Shown here: positions 37,901 to 49,175 of the stretch, piece after piece
How positions within the stretch are numbered: position 1 is the first letter of the stretch
How the letters are laid out: the number at the start of each line of letters is the position of its first letter
Source of the DNA: Fennellomyces sp. T-0311
Taxonomy: Eukaryota; Mucoromycota; Mucoromycetes; Mucorales; Lichtheimiaceae
Reading direction: 5' to 3'
NCBI GenBank assembly: GCA_025266875.1
Contig: JALLLT010000006.1
Span: 496,001 to 560,000, forward strand
DNA length: 64,000 nucleotides
Program-made: the position numbers and the translations under genes
Notes under the pieces: model-generated
Database searches by the model: none
What the model saw: the letters and a program-made list of their open reading frames with translations, nothing else
Told to the model about the DNA's origin: nothing

Positions 37901-40900
37901 ACCTCTTGAGTGAAATCTGAGCGCAAAATAAATGTCAGTATTGGCTACTCGCATAATCTGCGGATTTACCGTCTCGATCGGCAATTAATCTAGAGAAAGC
38001 AGCATGCAGAACGTTCAAATTGGTCTATTATTCATGGTTAGTACTTTCGATAGTGTGTAATATCTGTATTACCTGGATGAGAGGCTGATCCTTGCCGAAC
38101 TTCAGAATAGACAAAAGCCAAATGCAAGACGCCTTTCTGTACCAAGATCGATCACTGACAACGTACACTCTTGCGATCTTTTCAATAACTGACTGAAACT
38201 GCTTGTTACGGTTTACGTCATCCGAATGATCCAAGTTTTGAATCAAGGGCATATTATCGATATCTTTGTGCTTTTGCATTGCCTGTGAGTCCCATCCAAA
38301 AGCAACGACCGACCATGCTTCACCGCCGGCAAAGTAGAGCTCAACTTGTTTAGTGTCAGCAGTTGCGTACAAGGAATCGACAACCAAGCTGGTTACAGTG
38401 CTTTCACTTGTCAATGGAATAGAAAGCTGACCAAGTGCGAGGATTGCCTGCTCTTGTACCTTTGGCTCCTTGGAAGTTTTGATCAGACACGATAACTTTT
38501 CAGCCAAGTCGTGAGATGATAGCTGTTCATTGCTATCATTTGAAGCGGCTTCTCCATCGACTTCCATAGCAGTTGCTGTTGATTCCTTTGCCGGATCATC
38601 ACTGCGCTTTCGTTTCTCGCTTGAGGATCCCAATTGCTGCGTCCTTCCAATTTCCGCCAGACTGTGGCACGCAGCAGAAGCTTGCATGTTGAAAATCGTG
38701 CCGGGAGCTCCTTCCAAATACAATGCCAAGCAACCGATACTCTGTCGTACAATTGCGTTGCTGAGAGGTCTGGTTCTGTAGTTGCATCGACTAATCAGAT
38801 AGCCAATGGTCAATAACGCACCATGAACCTTCTCGGGAGCAGTGGCATTTCGGTTTGCCTGGGTATTTTTGTCTGCCACACCGACAAGCTCATTCAAAAG
38901 CTCTTCAATTTGGTCTTGAGGAACGGATGGGTCGGTGGCAATGATACCAAAGATACGGGACATGGTATCACGTGCTTCTTGCTTTTTCGAGAAGATCAAT
39001 GCTTTGAAAAAATCCAGCCGTCCTTGGAATGCACTGGCAATGGCGGGTGGTCCAAGCGAAACAGCCTCCAATAGACATTTGGAACCGGTTGATAAAAGAA
39101 TTGGATCTACCATCCACAGTGTAAGTTACAGAGAGTAAGAATAAAAGACCTTGTGGTACCTTTGAGATTTTGGTCCAATGAAGATTCGACGAATTTCAGC
39201 CAAAGTTCCAAAGCTCGTCTCTTTTCGAGATCACCACCAAGCCAACTATCAGTGAGGAAGCTCTTGAAGTTGTCCATCACTACTGGGTCATCGGACATCC
39301 CGTTATCAACCTTGGTCTCGGCATAGTCGTCAATCAAGATAGTGGAAGGATTTGCTTCCAGGACCAAGATCATACGAGCGAAACGAAGAATCTCTGAGTA
39401 AACTTCCAATGGATATCCTTGGATGACTGGTGATTTGGAGTCGTAAGTATATTGATCACTAGGTCTATTTTCTGTCAAATAGACAACCAAATCGTGGAAT
39501 CGCGGAAGTGCCGAAGATGGGACTATATCAGCTGTAGTAGTAAGCGCGCCTGATTCAACTTGTAGGAATGGATGCAATCCTCTTGTTGCTTCCTCTTTCA
39601 CTTCTAACTTGGTTACAGTGGCTGCGGTACCCAACAGGCACACATAACGAGCAAACACCGAAGAAAACGGGTATACTGCATTAGCATACTTCAATGCCAT
39701 GTATCGGGAGTATGAATTTGACTAAATTTTGAGTGAATTAACAACAAGTGTTGATTGCCAGACTGAAGAGTGATTCCAACGCATACCTTCTGTACGCTTT
39801 CCAGTATGATTTCTTGTACATCACGATACACAGGAGAATCCTCAGGAAGATTCTTGTATACCTCAATGATCGAAGAAAGTGCATCCTGAACGTATGTCCG
39901 AACAGCTGGTTGCTCGGTTCCGAGGCTCTCGAAAAATTGTCGCAGAATATTAACGTCCTTTAAAGCGACCGATGTTACTAACGTTCCTGATGCTTTAGTA
40001 TTATGAATTTCGGCGAATGTATGGACTGGATTTACCTTTTCTGCAAATTAAACCAACACCGATGTATGCATATCCTTTGATACTTTCGGCATCTAGTAGC
40101 TAATTGTTATTAAATTGGTAACCAAGGCAATAAGCCATTACCTACCATGACCTGACACAACACCAGTTTGGTCAATGTATTTAAGTAGTCCGGAAATCAT
40201 CACAGGTGCTATAGGTGCGATATTTTTTGCCTCACTCTTATGAAACCGATTCATAAGTTAGATAAATTGAAAGCTGCTAAGTATACCCCTCCTTACCATT
40301 CGTGCTACCCATTGAAGGAATGACATAGTGGATCGACGCAGCTTTAAGTTAGATGTTTCTCCTGCACCACATCTGGTTAAGTACATTTGTCACCAGTTCA
40401 ATAAGCATTTCTTCATTACCGTATATTCCATCAAAAACAACTTGTACCATATATGCGGCCATGTTTGCTGCAGCAATAGACTTTGATAGGTAATTCAGTA
40501 TGCGAACCTTGACGGCTGTGTTCGCAGGAGCTCTTTTATCATCTAATGATCACATGTTACCGACTTCTGCATAATAATAGATCCAAACTCTTTATTACCA
40601 GCGTTATTTGACTTCGTTCCCAAATACATGGTATACAAAGCCCTGATGGACTGAGGCTTCTCCAGATCCACATTGCCTGTCCAACGACGTAATCCGTCTT
40701 CACTTGTGCTGACCACTTCGTGATTGGCATCACAAGCACCAGCAATAAGGATATTTAGTCGCTCATCATCCGTGAATATGTGCGACAAAACAAATTTAAG
40801 TACTCCGAGCTAAATTAATCATTTAGTATATCATTTTCCGATATTACCTAATGTGCTTATACCTTTGCACTCGTAAGTCGCTGATGTGACCAGCTAACTT

Positions 40901-41704
40901 TACCCTTGTTGGTAATATTGTTGACGGCTGTCTGACTCAATCCAGGATATACCGGAGATCCCTGTTCCGCCGACGCGCTATTCGCTGAAGACGGCTGGTA
41001 CAACATGAAATCCAAAAAAAACCGCAACACAATAGCAGGATCTTCAGGACGGCTGTCAAAGCCAAAAACACCTTCACGTGCTCCTTTTTGCTCCTCGGTG
41101 CTCATGCTCCACTTTTGCAATGCCTATCAGGTATACTCACCCATTAGATACTTCATCATAACAACTTCCAACAAATCCTTACAGGTAATATCATGTGAAA
41201 GATAGTAACTCTCTGTGATTCAGGTCTACGAGAAATGCCTTTGAGGAAGCTCGAGATATGTTGTGCTGTTTCGTCCACCGCCATTCTGTCGACACACATT
41301 TCCAGATATATTATAGTGAAGTTTTTCACCATAGCGGATATTTTCTCGTCCATAAATTGCTGTAGAAGGGCATCAAATGGCAGCTTGATCGACTTGTTCA
41401 GTTTTGCCCGTCTGTTGATATGAGACAACACTTCCATAACCTTGGACCACAATTCGATAAGTTGACCAATAAGATTGAGCAGTATATAAGCTTTACCTTT
41501 CTACGAACTTGTTCATGAGGACTAGCTAATTTCAGCAGAACAGGGGCAAGGAACAAGTTGATGCATCTTTCCAACTGTGCATCGGTGTTACACATTGCCA
41601 GTTTGAGCTCAACATTCTCTGTAGGATGGATGGCCCATGAGTATCTTGCTATTAATGTGTTAGAATCGTTGATTACCGAGAAGCTGCAACTCGTTGCTTG
41701 ACAT
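34994..41704 (-). CDS. ECM29: Proteasome adaptor and scaffold protein Ecm29
   Basis: A giant HEAT-repeat protein that tethers the 26S proteasome core to its cap and to transport vesicles, and acts in assembly quality control. The first exon (41704 down) encodes MSSNELQLL and splices into ENVELKLAMCNTDAQLE. Conserved blocks include APVLLKLASPHEQVRRK, FTIIYLEMCVDRM, TSRRGAAFGFQNLM, LPRLVPKLYRYQFDPNG (about 37500), QWRVREASCSAV, LDDIKESVRRAATQTCK and WATKQTAALAIADMC. The gene has more than twenty short introns. Assembled length is roughly 1,700 residues, as expected. The last exon after a TTTTTTACAG acceptor ends in NSLTKSLDR with stop TGA at 34996-34994. Not every internal junction was resolved (39.7-40.6 kb is the least certain part). 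No sign of decay was seen. Confidence 0.93.
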
Positions 41705-42241
41705 CCTGGAAGTGATAATAAGGAAGGTACGCGTCAACGAACTCGTAATGATGAATTTTGAAACTCAAAAACGTTGTCAGTGCGCATACGTAATGCTAAT
41801 GCATATATTACCCTGACAACAAGGATGCATCTACGATACTATCCAGAATTAATAATACCTTCAAGAGCACTCGCTAAAAACCACTTCAGACCATCCCGTA
41901 TCCCACATTGCTAAGATAAGAGACGAAAGCCCACACTCATTCCTATTCAAAATTTAGGTTTTCTTTTTGTCGGTCGCAAACACACGTTACATAAGTGATT
42001 ACGTGGCTAAAATCACCTATCCATTTTAACAGATTGGTGGCAAAAGATACACACAAGTGCCTGGCACAATTCTGATTCGATGGTATGCTGATATAGATAA
42101 AGTAATGACAATAGGAAACATAATTAAGTTTTTGAATATATACACTTTCTATTGATATTCCAGCAAGTGGAAACATGAGTTACATAATTGATGGGGGAAT
42201 TGGTTTTTGCTGACATGTGTATATTACTTCCTTTCACGTAT
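41705..42241. other. Upstream region of ECM29 / 3' flank of DHODH
   Basis: No supported gene. This holds the presumed ECM29 promoter and the DHODH terminator region. Confidence 0.5.
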
Positions 42242-43180
42242 TTACAAAGTCTTCACCTTGCCACGGAAATCACTCAAAGATTTGTAACCCTTGGCTTGCA
42301 TGATCTCCTCCAGTTCCTTCTTGACGCGAGCAAAGAAAGATGGCCCTTCTTCCTTGAGTTGCGTACCGACTTGCACAGCGCTGGCGCCAGCCAATACATG
42401 CAAGAAAGCTTCTTTTCCGGATGTAACACCACCGACACCGATAACCTGCTTACCAGGGCTGAGACGACGGTAGAAGGCGTTGACGTTAGCCAATGCGGTG
42501 TTGAGGATCATCTGACCGCCGAGGCCACCGAATCCATCCTTGGGCTTAATGACGGCCGTTTCGGTCTCAAAATCGATAGCCAAACCATTACCAACCGAGT
42601 TGACACAGGTAACGTAAGCCAAGTTATCGAACTTGTTCACAATGGCAGCCACAGCGTCAAAGTGGGCAATGTCAAAGTAAGGGGGCAGCTTGATACCAAA
42701 TGGCTTCTTGATGATGGGAGCAAGGGTCTGCAAGGCATTCTCCATGGCTTCCATATCGTAGCCGAGCTGGGGCTTTCCGGGCACGTTAGGGCATGAGAAG
42801 TTTACTTCCAAGACGCATGGCAAGTTAGCTTCAGCGAACTTTTCGACCATCTTGACGTTATCCTGCAGGCTCAAACCAGACAGCGACACAAACAAAGGCT
42901 TAGCGTTGCTGTAGTCGTAGTGTTTGGCATAATTAAGATAGTATTCGTAACCTTCGTTGGGAAGGCCCATCGAGTTGATACTGCCGTGAGGCAAAGGCTG
43001 GTAGCGTGGGCTCGGGTTGCCTTCACGGTATTCATAGGTAGCAGACTTGGTAATGAGCGATCCCGAGGCACTGTCCAGCAAGTCCTTCAATTCGGACTCA
43101 TGCTGGCACCAGACTCCCGAAGCATTGAAGAAAAGGTTGGGCAATGAGACGCCAGCAATCGTGGTGGAAAGATCGGCCAT
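42242..43180 (-). CDS. URA1: Dihydroorotate dehydrogenase, class 1A (cytosolic, fumarate-type)
   Basis: Catalyses oxidation of dihydroorotate to orotate, the fourth step of pyrimidine synthesis. The 312-residue single-exon protein matches class 1A enzymes (S. cerevisiae Ura1, Lactococcus PyrDA), which are soluble, use FMN and pass electrons to fumarate. It does not match the mitochondrial class 2 enzyme of most fungi. Key features are FFNASGVWC near the N-terminus, SATYEYREGNPSPRY, NSMGLPN, the active-site loop NFSCPNVPGKPQ carrying the catalytic Cys, GIKLPPYFD with the FMN-contacting Lys, CVNSVGNG, and VIGVGGVTSG near the phosphate site. There is no mitochondrial targeting sequence. The start MADLSTT was chosen over a Met 40 codons upstream (43300) because it aligns with Ura1. 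It lacks introns although neighbours are intron-rich. Confidence 0.96.
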   Translation of the reverse strand: MADLSTTIAGVSLPNLFFNASGVWCQHESELKDLLDSASGSLITKSATYEYREGNPSPRYQPLPHGSINSMGLPNEGYEYYLNYAKHYDYSNAKPLFVSLSGLSLQDNVKMVEKFAEANLPCVLEVNFSCPNVPGKPQLGYDMEAMENALQTLAPIIKKPFGIKLPPYFDIAHFDAVAAIVNKFDNLAYVTCVNSVGNGLAIDFETETAVIKPKDGFGGLGGQMILNTALANVNAFYRRLSPGKQVIGVGGVTSGKEAFLHVLAGASAVQVGTQLKEEGPSFFARVKKELEEIMQAKGYKSLSDFRGKVKTL

Positions 43181-43572
43181 TATGTATTTGGTTTTCTGAG
43201 AAAAACTCTGCGAAAAAAAAAAGAGATCGTCTTGACGTTGACATCCAATCAGTCTCCGACTCTCCGCCGTTGACGGATCAAGACATCGCCACACCTGCAA
43301 ACTGTTAATTGGTTCTATAAAGCACCGGTAAACTAGTCAAAGTTTACAGATTATGTATTAGATGTATTATTTTTATATAGTCCATATTAGGACCCAAGAA
43401 AGGGTGCACCCCTTTCTTAACAGTCAAGATATTTAACTTGGCGAAGGCTATATACTCATGCACTGAACAAAATAATAAATGAAGGGGAATAGAAAGGGGA
43501 GAAGTAACGAAGAAAGCGTATAAGGAAGTAAAAGTTAAACTAGTGTATTAAGTGGTATACGTATTTGGCAGA
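43181..43572. other. Intergenic region between DHODH and the 7TM gene
   Basis: DHODH promoter with a poly-A/T tract at about 43212-43221. A small palindrome AAAGGGTGCACCCCTTT lies at about 43397-43413 and may be a terminator-like or protein-binding site. No gene is seen. Confidence 0.4.
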
Positions 43573-45492
43573 TTAGCGGTTGCCTCCTCGGGGAGTTTGC
43601 TGAAGCCACATTGAATCGTTGGAGTTTTGACGTCGAATATTACTGTTGCCCTTGCTATCGTTGGTCGTCGCGGTAATCTGGGATGCGTTCCAGTCGGCTT
43701 CGTCCAGACGATGGTCATCGTTTAAGTTCACAGACACATGCGGTGGTGATGATTGATCAATTTCCTTTGCACCAGTGTCCTTACGACGTCCAGAGAAGCG
43801 ATGAGAGACCAAGGTTGCCGTCGACGGTGTGGATGAAGGGCTTAGTGGTTGTTCGCCATCAGAATTGGGAGGGGGCGGCAATGGTCCGCGCTGATATCCG
43901 CTGTTATGGTTGGTGTTAGTATTACTATTTGTGCCGCTGTAATGGATTGGAACGGTAATCACGGATTCAGTATAATGGAGATAGTCGCTCGAAGCTTGTG
44001 AGGGCTGCACCATCAAAGCAGTAGGTGCAGGTGCACCTGGGAAACCATCGAGAGGTTTGGCAGACGACAAAAAGTCGTGGGCTGGCTGCTGCATGCTTGA
44101 ACCAGCACCATTGGCCAGTGGCTTTGGATGGAAAATGAGTATCACGATAAACCACGCGATCATGGAGGTGACATTAACTATAAAACAAATCGAACTCGTG
44201 TTATGACCGTCACATGCTTAAAAGGAGCCGGTGTGTTGTACAACTTACTGTTGCAGATCATAAAGTCTGCCGTAAATTTGTGCGCGTTCAGGTACTTTCG
44301 ACCTGTCAAACCATCGGCACTGAGAATAATAAAGGAGAGCGCACAGTCCAGAAGAATGATAGCAAGCATCAAATTGAGTTCCTGTTTTGGTATATGATCA
44401 GACCAAGGTGCGAGGGTGTGCTCCTGGAGCTTATAAAAAGGGGCAGGAAGCGATCTTTTTTACCTGGAAGTAACGAATCTTGTGTGTAATCGAACGAGCA
44501 TTGTTGGACTCGCGTGAATTGTTCAAAACCTTTTGGAAACGGAAGTGCGAGATAAATCCGAGAATAGCAATGATGAAGAGCTCTGCACTTATGCGTCAGC
44601 ATGCAGATTCCATTCCATTTGTTAGGTTAGTTTTCATACGCACCGACACCATAGATGAGCTCCGGCATAATTTCTTTGTATGTGGGATCATACACATCTC
44701 GCGAAAAGTTGTATTGAAGTACAGGGAACATAATGATACTGACGCATGTCCTATGAAAACTTCATGCATTACTACATCATGCAGGTCAAAATTTGTAATC
44801 AACATACCAAACAATGTAGAACAGGAATTCGCGACTACTCATGAAGCTTGCTTTGGCGACGGAGTTCGCAAGATAGTTCCAGAAACATTGGAGGAGTAAC
44901 AGGGTACCACTATCACAAAACAATCAATGTCCCTTGTCATCTAACTTGATCTATTCTACTATACTCACGTTTGCAGAGAGAATCCGACACACAAACTGTA
45001 ATCTGGTCATTTGAAACAGCGGGGTCAGTAATTCAGAATGACACCAACGGATGTTTCTGTACCTGTGGGAATCACGAGTCCTTGGTCAGCTTTAGTCCAC
45101 ATTGTTTCAGGTTTTGTGAAGACGTGGCCGAAAATGCTGGCGAAGCCTTCCTCGTATTTGATTTTACAAGACGTGACGTCTAAAAAATGCCATTAGAGTT
45201 CCATTTTTAAGCAGTTGGTCACCAGATGATACCGTATAATAGCTGGAACGGTATCATGAACAATATTAGAAGCGTTACGATGCTCTTTAATTCCCCTTGT
45301 CGGAAACGGTTGGGGTGCAGGCATTGGAAACGATCCAGCGTCCAAATGCGATACATGAACCAAAAATAAAGGTATGATAAGGACACAGCGCGCTCTGTCG
45401 AATGAGTTGTGAATAAATACTCGTTATTACGAAATGGTCGATTTTTCCCATGGAGACTTACGCAAAAAACTATAATCGCTAAGATGGGTCAT
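43573..45492 (-). CDS. Seven-transmembrane, GPCR-like membrane protein
   Basis: About ten small exons, read from the start at 45492 (exon 1 45492-45462), encode roughly 470 residues. Seven hydrophobic segments can be placed: LSYLYFWFMYRI, VTLLILFMIPFQLLY, LQTGTLLLLQCFW, FLFYIVCIIMFPVL, AAELFIIAILGFI, LMLAIILLDCALSFIIL and MIAWFIVILIF. The last exon adds a long cytoplasmic tail rich in Ser, Asn and Pro, with a poly-Pro stretch (PLPPPPNSD). Exon phases support the chain, for example VIPT to DYSLCVGF and GFSLQT to GTLLLLQ. The seven-helix layout with a long tail suggests a receptor, but no diagnostic receptor motif was found and another multipass family is possible. Confidence 0.7.
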
Positions 45493-46498
45493 GATTAATT
45501 CAAAGTAATTAGGAAGAAGAATAGAAACGAAAAGCGTTTTGCACGAAATATAAAATATCTAACAAGAGGGGCGGTCTACGAGGAGGCTGAGGAGGAGGGG
45601 CCGAGGAAAGAGGGCCGCCATGGTTGAATAGAGTAAAATTGGCGCTGCATGGGATAGCTGGGAGGTCACGGAAGGAGCTAGTAACTCGGAGGCAAAGGGA
45701 AATCAGGGCAACGGAACGATAGTACTTGATATAACGAGATTTTTTTTATCACAATAAGGAGCAAAAAGTATTCGGTGCTTAACTGCGTTGTGTGTATGAG
45801 TGCGTGCGTAATTCGTGTGTCTGCGCGTGTGCGAGGGTGCAATCTCGACTACTGTTGTGCAAAAGGTCGAAAGGGGCTTAAAGTTTTATGTTTAATCTTT
45901 CGTTCCCTTTTCTTAGTCAACAGCAGCAAAGCTATCTCTCCTAGAGTGATTCACATCGGGGAGAATGGCCTGCGTTGTCGGAGGCACCTCGTGTCGATCT
46001 ATTGTCATTGTTTTTCAAACAGGGTTGCCGAAGAAGCAATTTATGCTCGAAGGGGACGGACCCAGCCTCATTAATTGGCAACAAAAAGTGCAAAATGCAT
46101 TGTGTCTCACTCCCTTGATGCCATGGTGACTAATCCGTCTCATAGCAACAGAATAATAAACATAAAATATTACGCTACTTCCTGCATCGCATATATGTTG
46201 CCCCGACCGAAGGATAGAATACACTTACCAGTCGATAAAAAAAATAGACGTTGAAATATTTTAGTGTTGACTTGCGCACGGTCAGATCTACACAAGCAGC
46301 GTTGGTCTTACTAAGTCGACGCACAATGAAACGAGGGGTGGGAGAAGACCAACTCTAGCTTTCCCATTGTTTTCCCCGCTCACTCTGTTTTATTAAGCAA
46401 AAATGCGTGTGTGAACAAAGCTTACATAAAGAAATAGCATTAACGCCAACAGCGATCTGTCACTTCTCTTTATTTTTTTTCATTATTGCAAAGTAATC
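45493..46498. other. Divergent promoter region
   Basis: Shared upstream region of the minus-strand 7TM gene and the plus-strand phosphotransferase gene. It contains a TG/CG-rich stretch at about 45786-45840. Open frames here lack coding character. Confidence 0.45.
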
Positions 46499-48146
46499 AT
46501 GGCTGAGGATCTTGGTCAATCGACTTCAGGCATTCGAAAAGGGTGAGCTATAGGAGTTTGTTGGTGTGCTTTTTTTTAGACCTCCCATATTGGACACCTC
46601 CGTGCTTCACCTTCCCGCTTCATGTCATTCTGCAATGAGCTTTCTCCCTAATATTCGTTACCTTATTATAGACATGAGTTGAATGCGGCGGCTTTGGAAG
46701 ACTATCTTGTCAAGAACGTCCCAGGCTTTACCCGCCCACTGGAAATAAGTCAATTCAAGTTAGGCCAGTCAAATCCCACGTATATGTTGAAAGACGGCAA
46801 GTAAGTGTTAAGCGGCCATGCATCATATCATAAGACCAGTGCAATTGATACAAAGAATCCTAGGAAGCAGCGATATGTAATGCGTAAGAAGCCTCCAGGA
46901 CAGCTCTTGTCAAAGACGGCCCATGCAGTGGAACGTGAATTTCGGGTGCTAGACGCACTGGGCAGGTCATCCGATGTACCTGTTCCCAAGGTTTATGCCC
47001 TTTGCGAGGACACCTCAGTACTAGGAACGCCATTCTATGTAGGTTCTTGCCTTCTCTGGCACTCCTATTTGGCTGCAAGGGCTAAATCTGTGCATTATAG
47101 ATCATGGAGTTCTTGGAGGGTCGGATCTTCTCTGACGTGCGGATGCTGGGCATGCCTTACGAGGAGCGCAAAAAATGGTATGTTTGTGGCGAAATAATGT
47201 AATGCGAAAGAAAAATACTGAGCACCTTGACATGCATTTCCCAGCTGGTACTCTGCGGTTGAAACGCTGGCTAAGCTGCATAAGGTGGACTACGTCAAAG
47301 TGGGCCTGAAAGGATACGGAAAGGATGCAGGGTTTTATAATCGGCAAATGGTTTCGTTTGCCAAGATCTCAAAAACTCAGGGTGCTGTCAAGGACGAGGA
47401 CACTGGCGAGTTGGTTGGAGACATCCCTCGCATCGACGAGCTGTTCGCGTGGTTTAAGCGCAATCAGGTTGCAGACCAGGCAACTATTGTTCATGGCGAC
47501 TATAAGGTAAACTTAGATTTAATGCAGTGCCGGCTGCATGGTGTGCATCAACTATTTCTGACACAACTTTTTCATTCTCGGGCAGATAGACAATATGGTA
47601 AATGGGGTGGGACCCCGCAGACGACCATCCATCTAGGGCATTCGATAACTGATCCACGGTTGATATAGATTTTCCATCCGACGGAGCCTCGTGTCATTGG
47701 TGTACTCGATTGGGAGCTCTCAACCATCGGCCATCCGTTGTCTGATCTCTCTAACCTACTGTTTCCATTCTATCTTCCCTCGGACGTCCCGAGCATAACG
47801 GGTTTTAAAGGAGTCAAAGAGCTTCCCATTCCAGGAGCCGATGAGCTTATGCAGGTATATTGTACGACTATCGGCAGACCCTATCCGATTGATCGGTGGA
47901 TGTTCTGCGTCGCCTTTTCTGCTTTCCGGGTAAGTGAATCAAGGTTTTCCATCGTCACGTTATAGCTCATACCATGTTTAGCTGGCTGTGATTTTCCAAG
48001 GCATTGCAGCGCGTGCGGCTCGTAAGCAAGCTTCTTCGGCCCAGGCTAAGACCAATGGTGAGAGACGCAAGCCTATGGCCCTAATCGCACTTTCATACTT
48101 GGATAGCGGTGATCTTCCTACGAACAGTTCATCTAGTAAGCTGTAA
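46499..48146 (+). CDS. ACAD10/11-like phosphotransferase (APH family)
   Basis: A kinase-fold enzyme of the aminoglycoside phosphotransferase family, matching the N-terminal kinase domain of animal ACAD10/ACAD11, which phosphorylates 4-hydroxyacyl-CoA in peroxisomal or mitochondrial lipid breakdown. Eight exons (46499-46542, 46672-46800, 46864-47038, 47101-47177, 47245-47506, 47586-47597, 47669-47929, 47982-48146) sum to 374 residues. Exon 6 is only 12 nt (IDNM). Motifs seen are QSNPTYML and YVMRKKPPG in the N-lobe, [10 protein letters not shown] in the hinge, IVHGDYKIDN in the catalytic loop, and [17 protein letters not shown] around the metal-binding Asp. It is a stand-alone kinase with no acyl-CoA dehydrogenase half. 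The C-terminus SSSKL could be a peroxisomal PTS1 (SKL). Function is by family inference. Confidence 0.9.
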
Positions 48147-49175
48147 TAGTTGAATGCACGAAAGAAAAAGAAGACGCAATATACGACGTAAATTTATGAA
48201 ACAAGCAATGCGTATGTGTTGTTTATTTTCACGCGCGCTTTTGAAGAGTTTTGTAAAATTGAACCGCCACTTTTTGTGGCAGCTGATCAATGAACGTTGT
48301 CACGCGGGAAGGGAGAACGACGACAAGGCCAAAGTGTCAATGCGCGTGATTCGCACTGTTCAGGATATGAAACAGTTGGGCGATGACGGTGTACCAGAAC
48401 TGTGGGCGATGTAAAAAAAAAAAACAATGTGTTCCGGATAGCGGGTCGTGGTGGGTATTTTTGGTCTGGGAGTGGGGGCAGGATAGGGCGATCATTCCAC
48501 GCCAGGTGAACGTTTCAGGACTGCATGCGCCACCTTTTTCTGCTTTCCCCAACTGTATTGTACTTTCTTGGATGGTCTCTTTGTCCTCATCGCTGTTATT
48601 CATGTGTTGTCATGGAACTGGACAAAGATAGACTATGCGCTGTGCTTCCATGGTGACTGCATTGTTTACATCCTGAAGTCTGGTCGCTCACACGCGAACC
48701 AACGCACTGTCGCGATCACTGTGTACGATGAGACGTGGTACAGTAGTTCCGGGTTACATAGCCCCACCTTACTCCACTTTTGATATCATAGCGATCGACC
48801 TTGATACGAGAGGCCGTGCTTTTCACGCAGAGTCGCTCGGCAGCCGATGCATGTTGTCCAAAAGGGAAGGCTAAGACCCGTCTGCGGAGTGTCTATGCGT
48901 TCATCATGTGTTTTTCGCCATCCAGCATTTGACAGGCTGCATAGAGGCCCGCAGCTTCAATCGCCTCGTCAGATTAAATTATTGCAAGTGTGAGAAACGC
49001 ACTTGGCTAAAAAGGCCGGACTTGGTGGAGAACAAACAGTTAAATCTGCATCAACATTTCGTGACTCCGCCGATCCATATATATCAAGGTTGTGCGTTTA
49101 TGCATGATCCTTCCTTCTCTCTTTCCTTTATCTCCCCTTTTCATCTATATTATACAGATACATATTATATACACA
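48147..49175. other. Intergenic region, 1 kb
   Basis: No supported gene. The A-tract at 48414-48424 lies in the 3' flank of the phosphotransferase gene; the remainder is presumably the promoter of the zinc-finger gene. Frames present (for example 48154-48414) have no recognisable content. Confidence 0.45.

Noticed and set aside
36604..37926. 440-codon minus-strand ORF ending in unrelated sequence
   Set aside because: The first part is genuine ECM29, but the end reads through introns into wrong frames; it is not a separate gene.
42188..42796. 202-codon plus-strand ORF
   Set aside because: Antisense to the intronless DHODH gene; composition is a mirror of that coding sequence.
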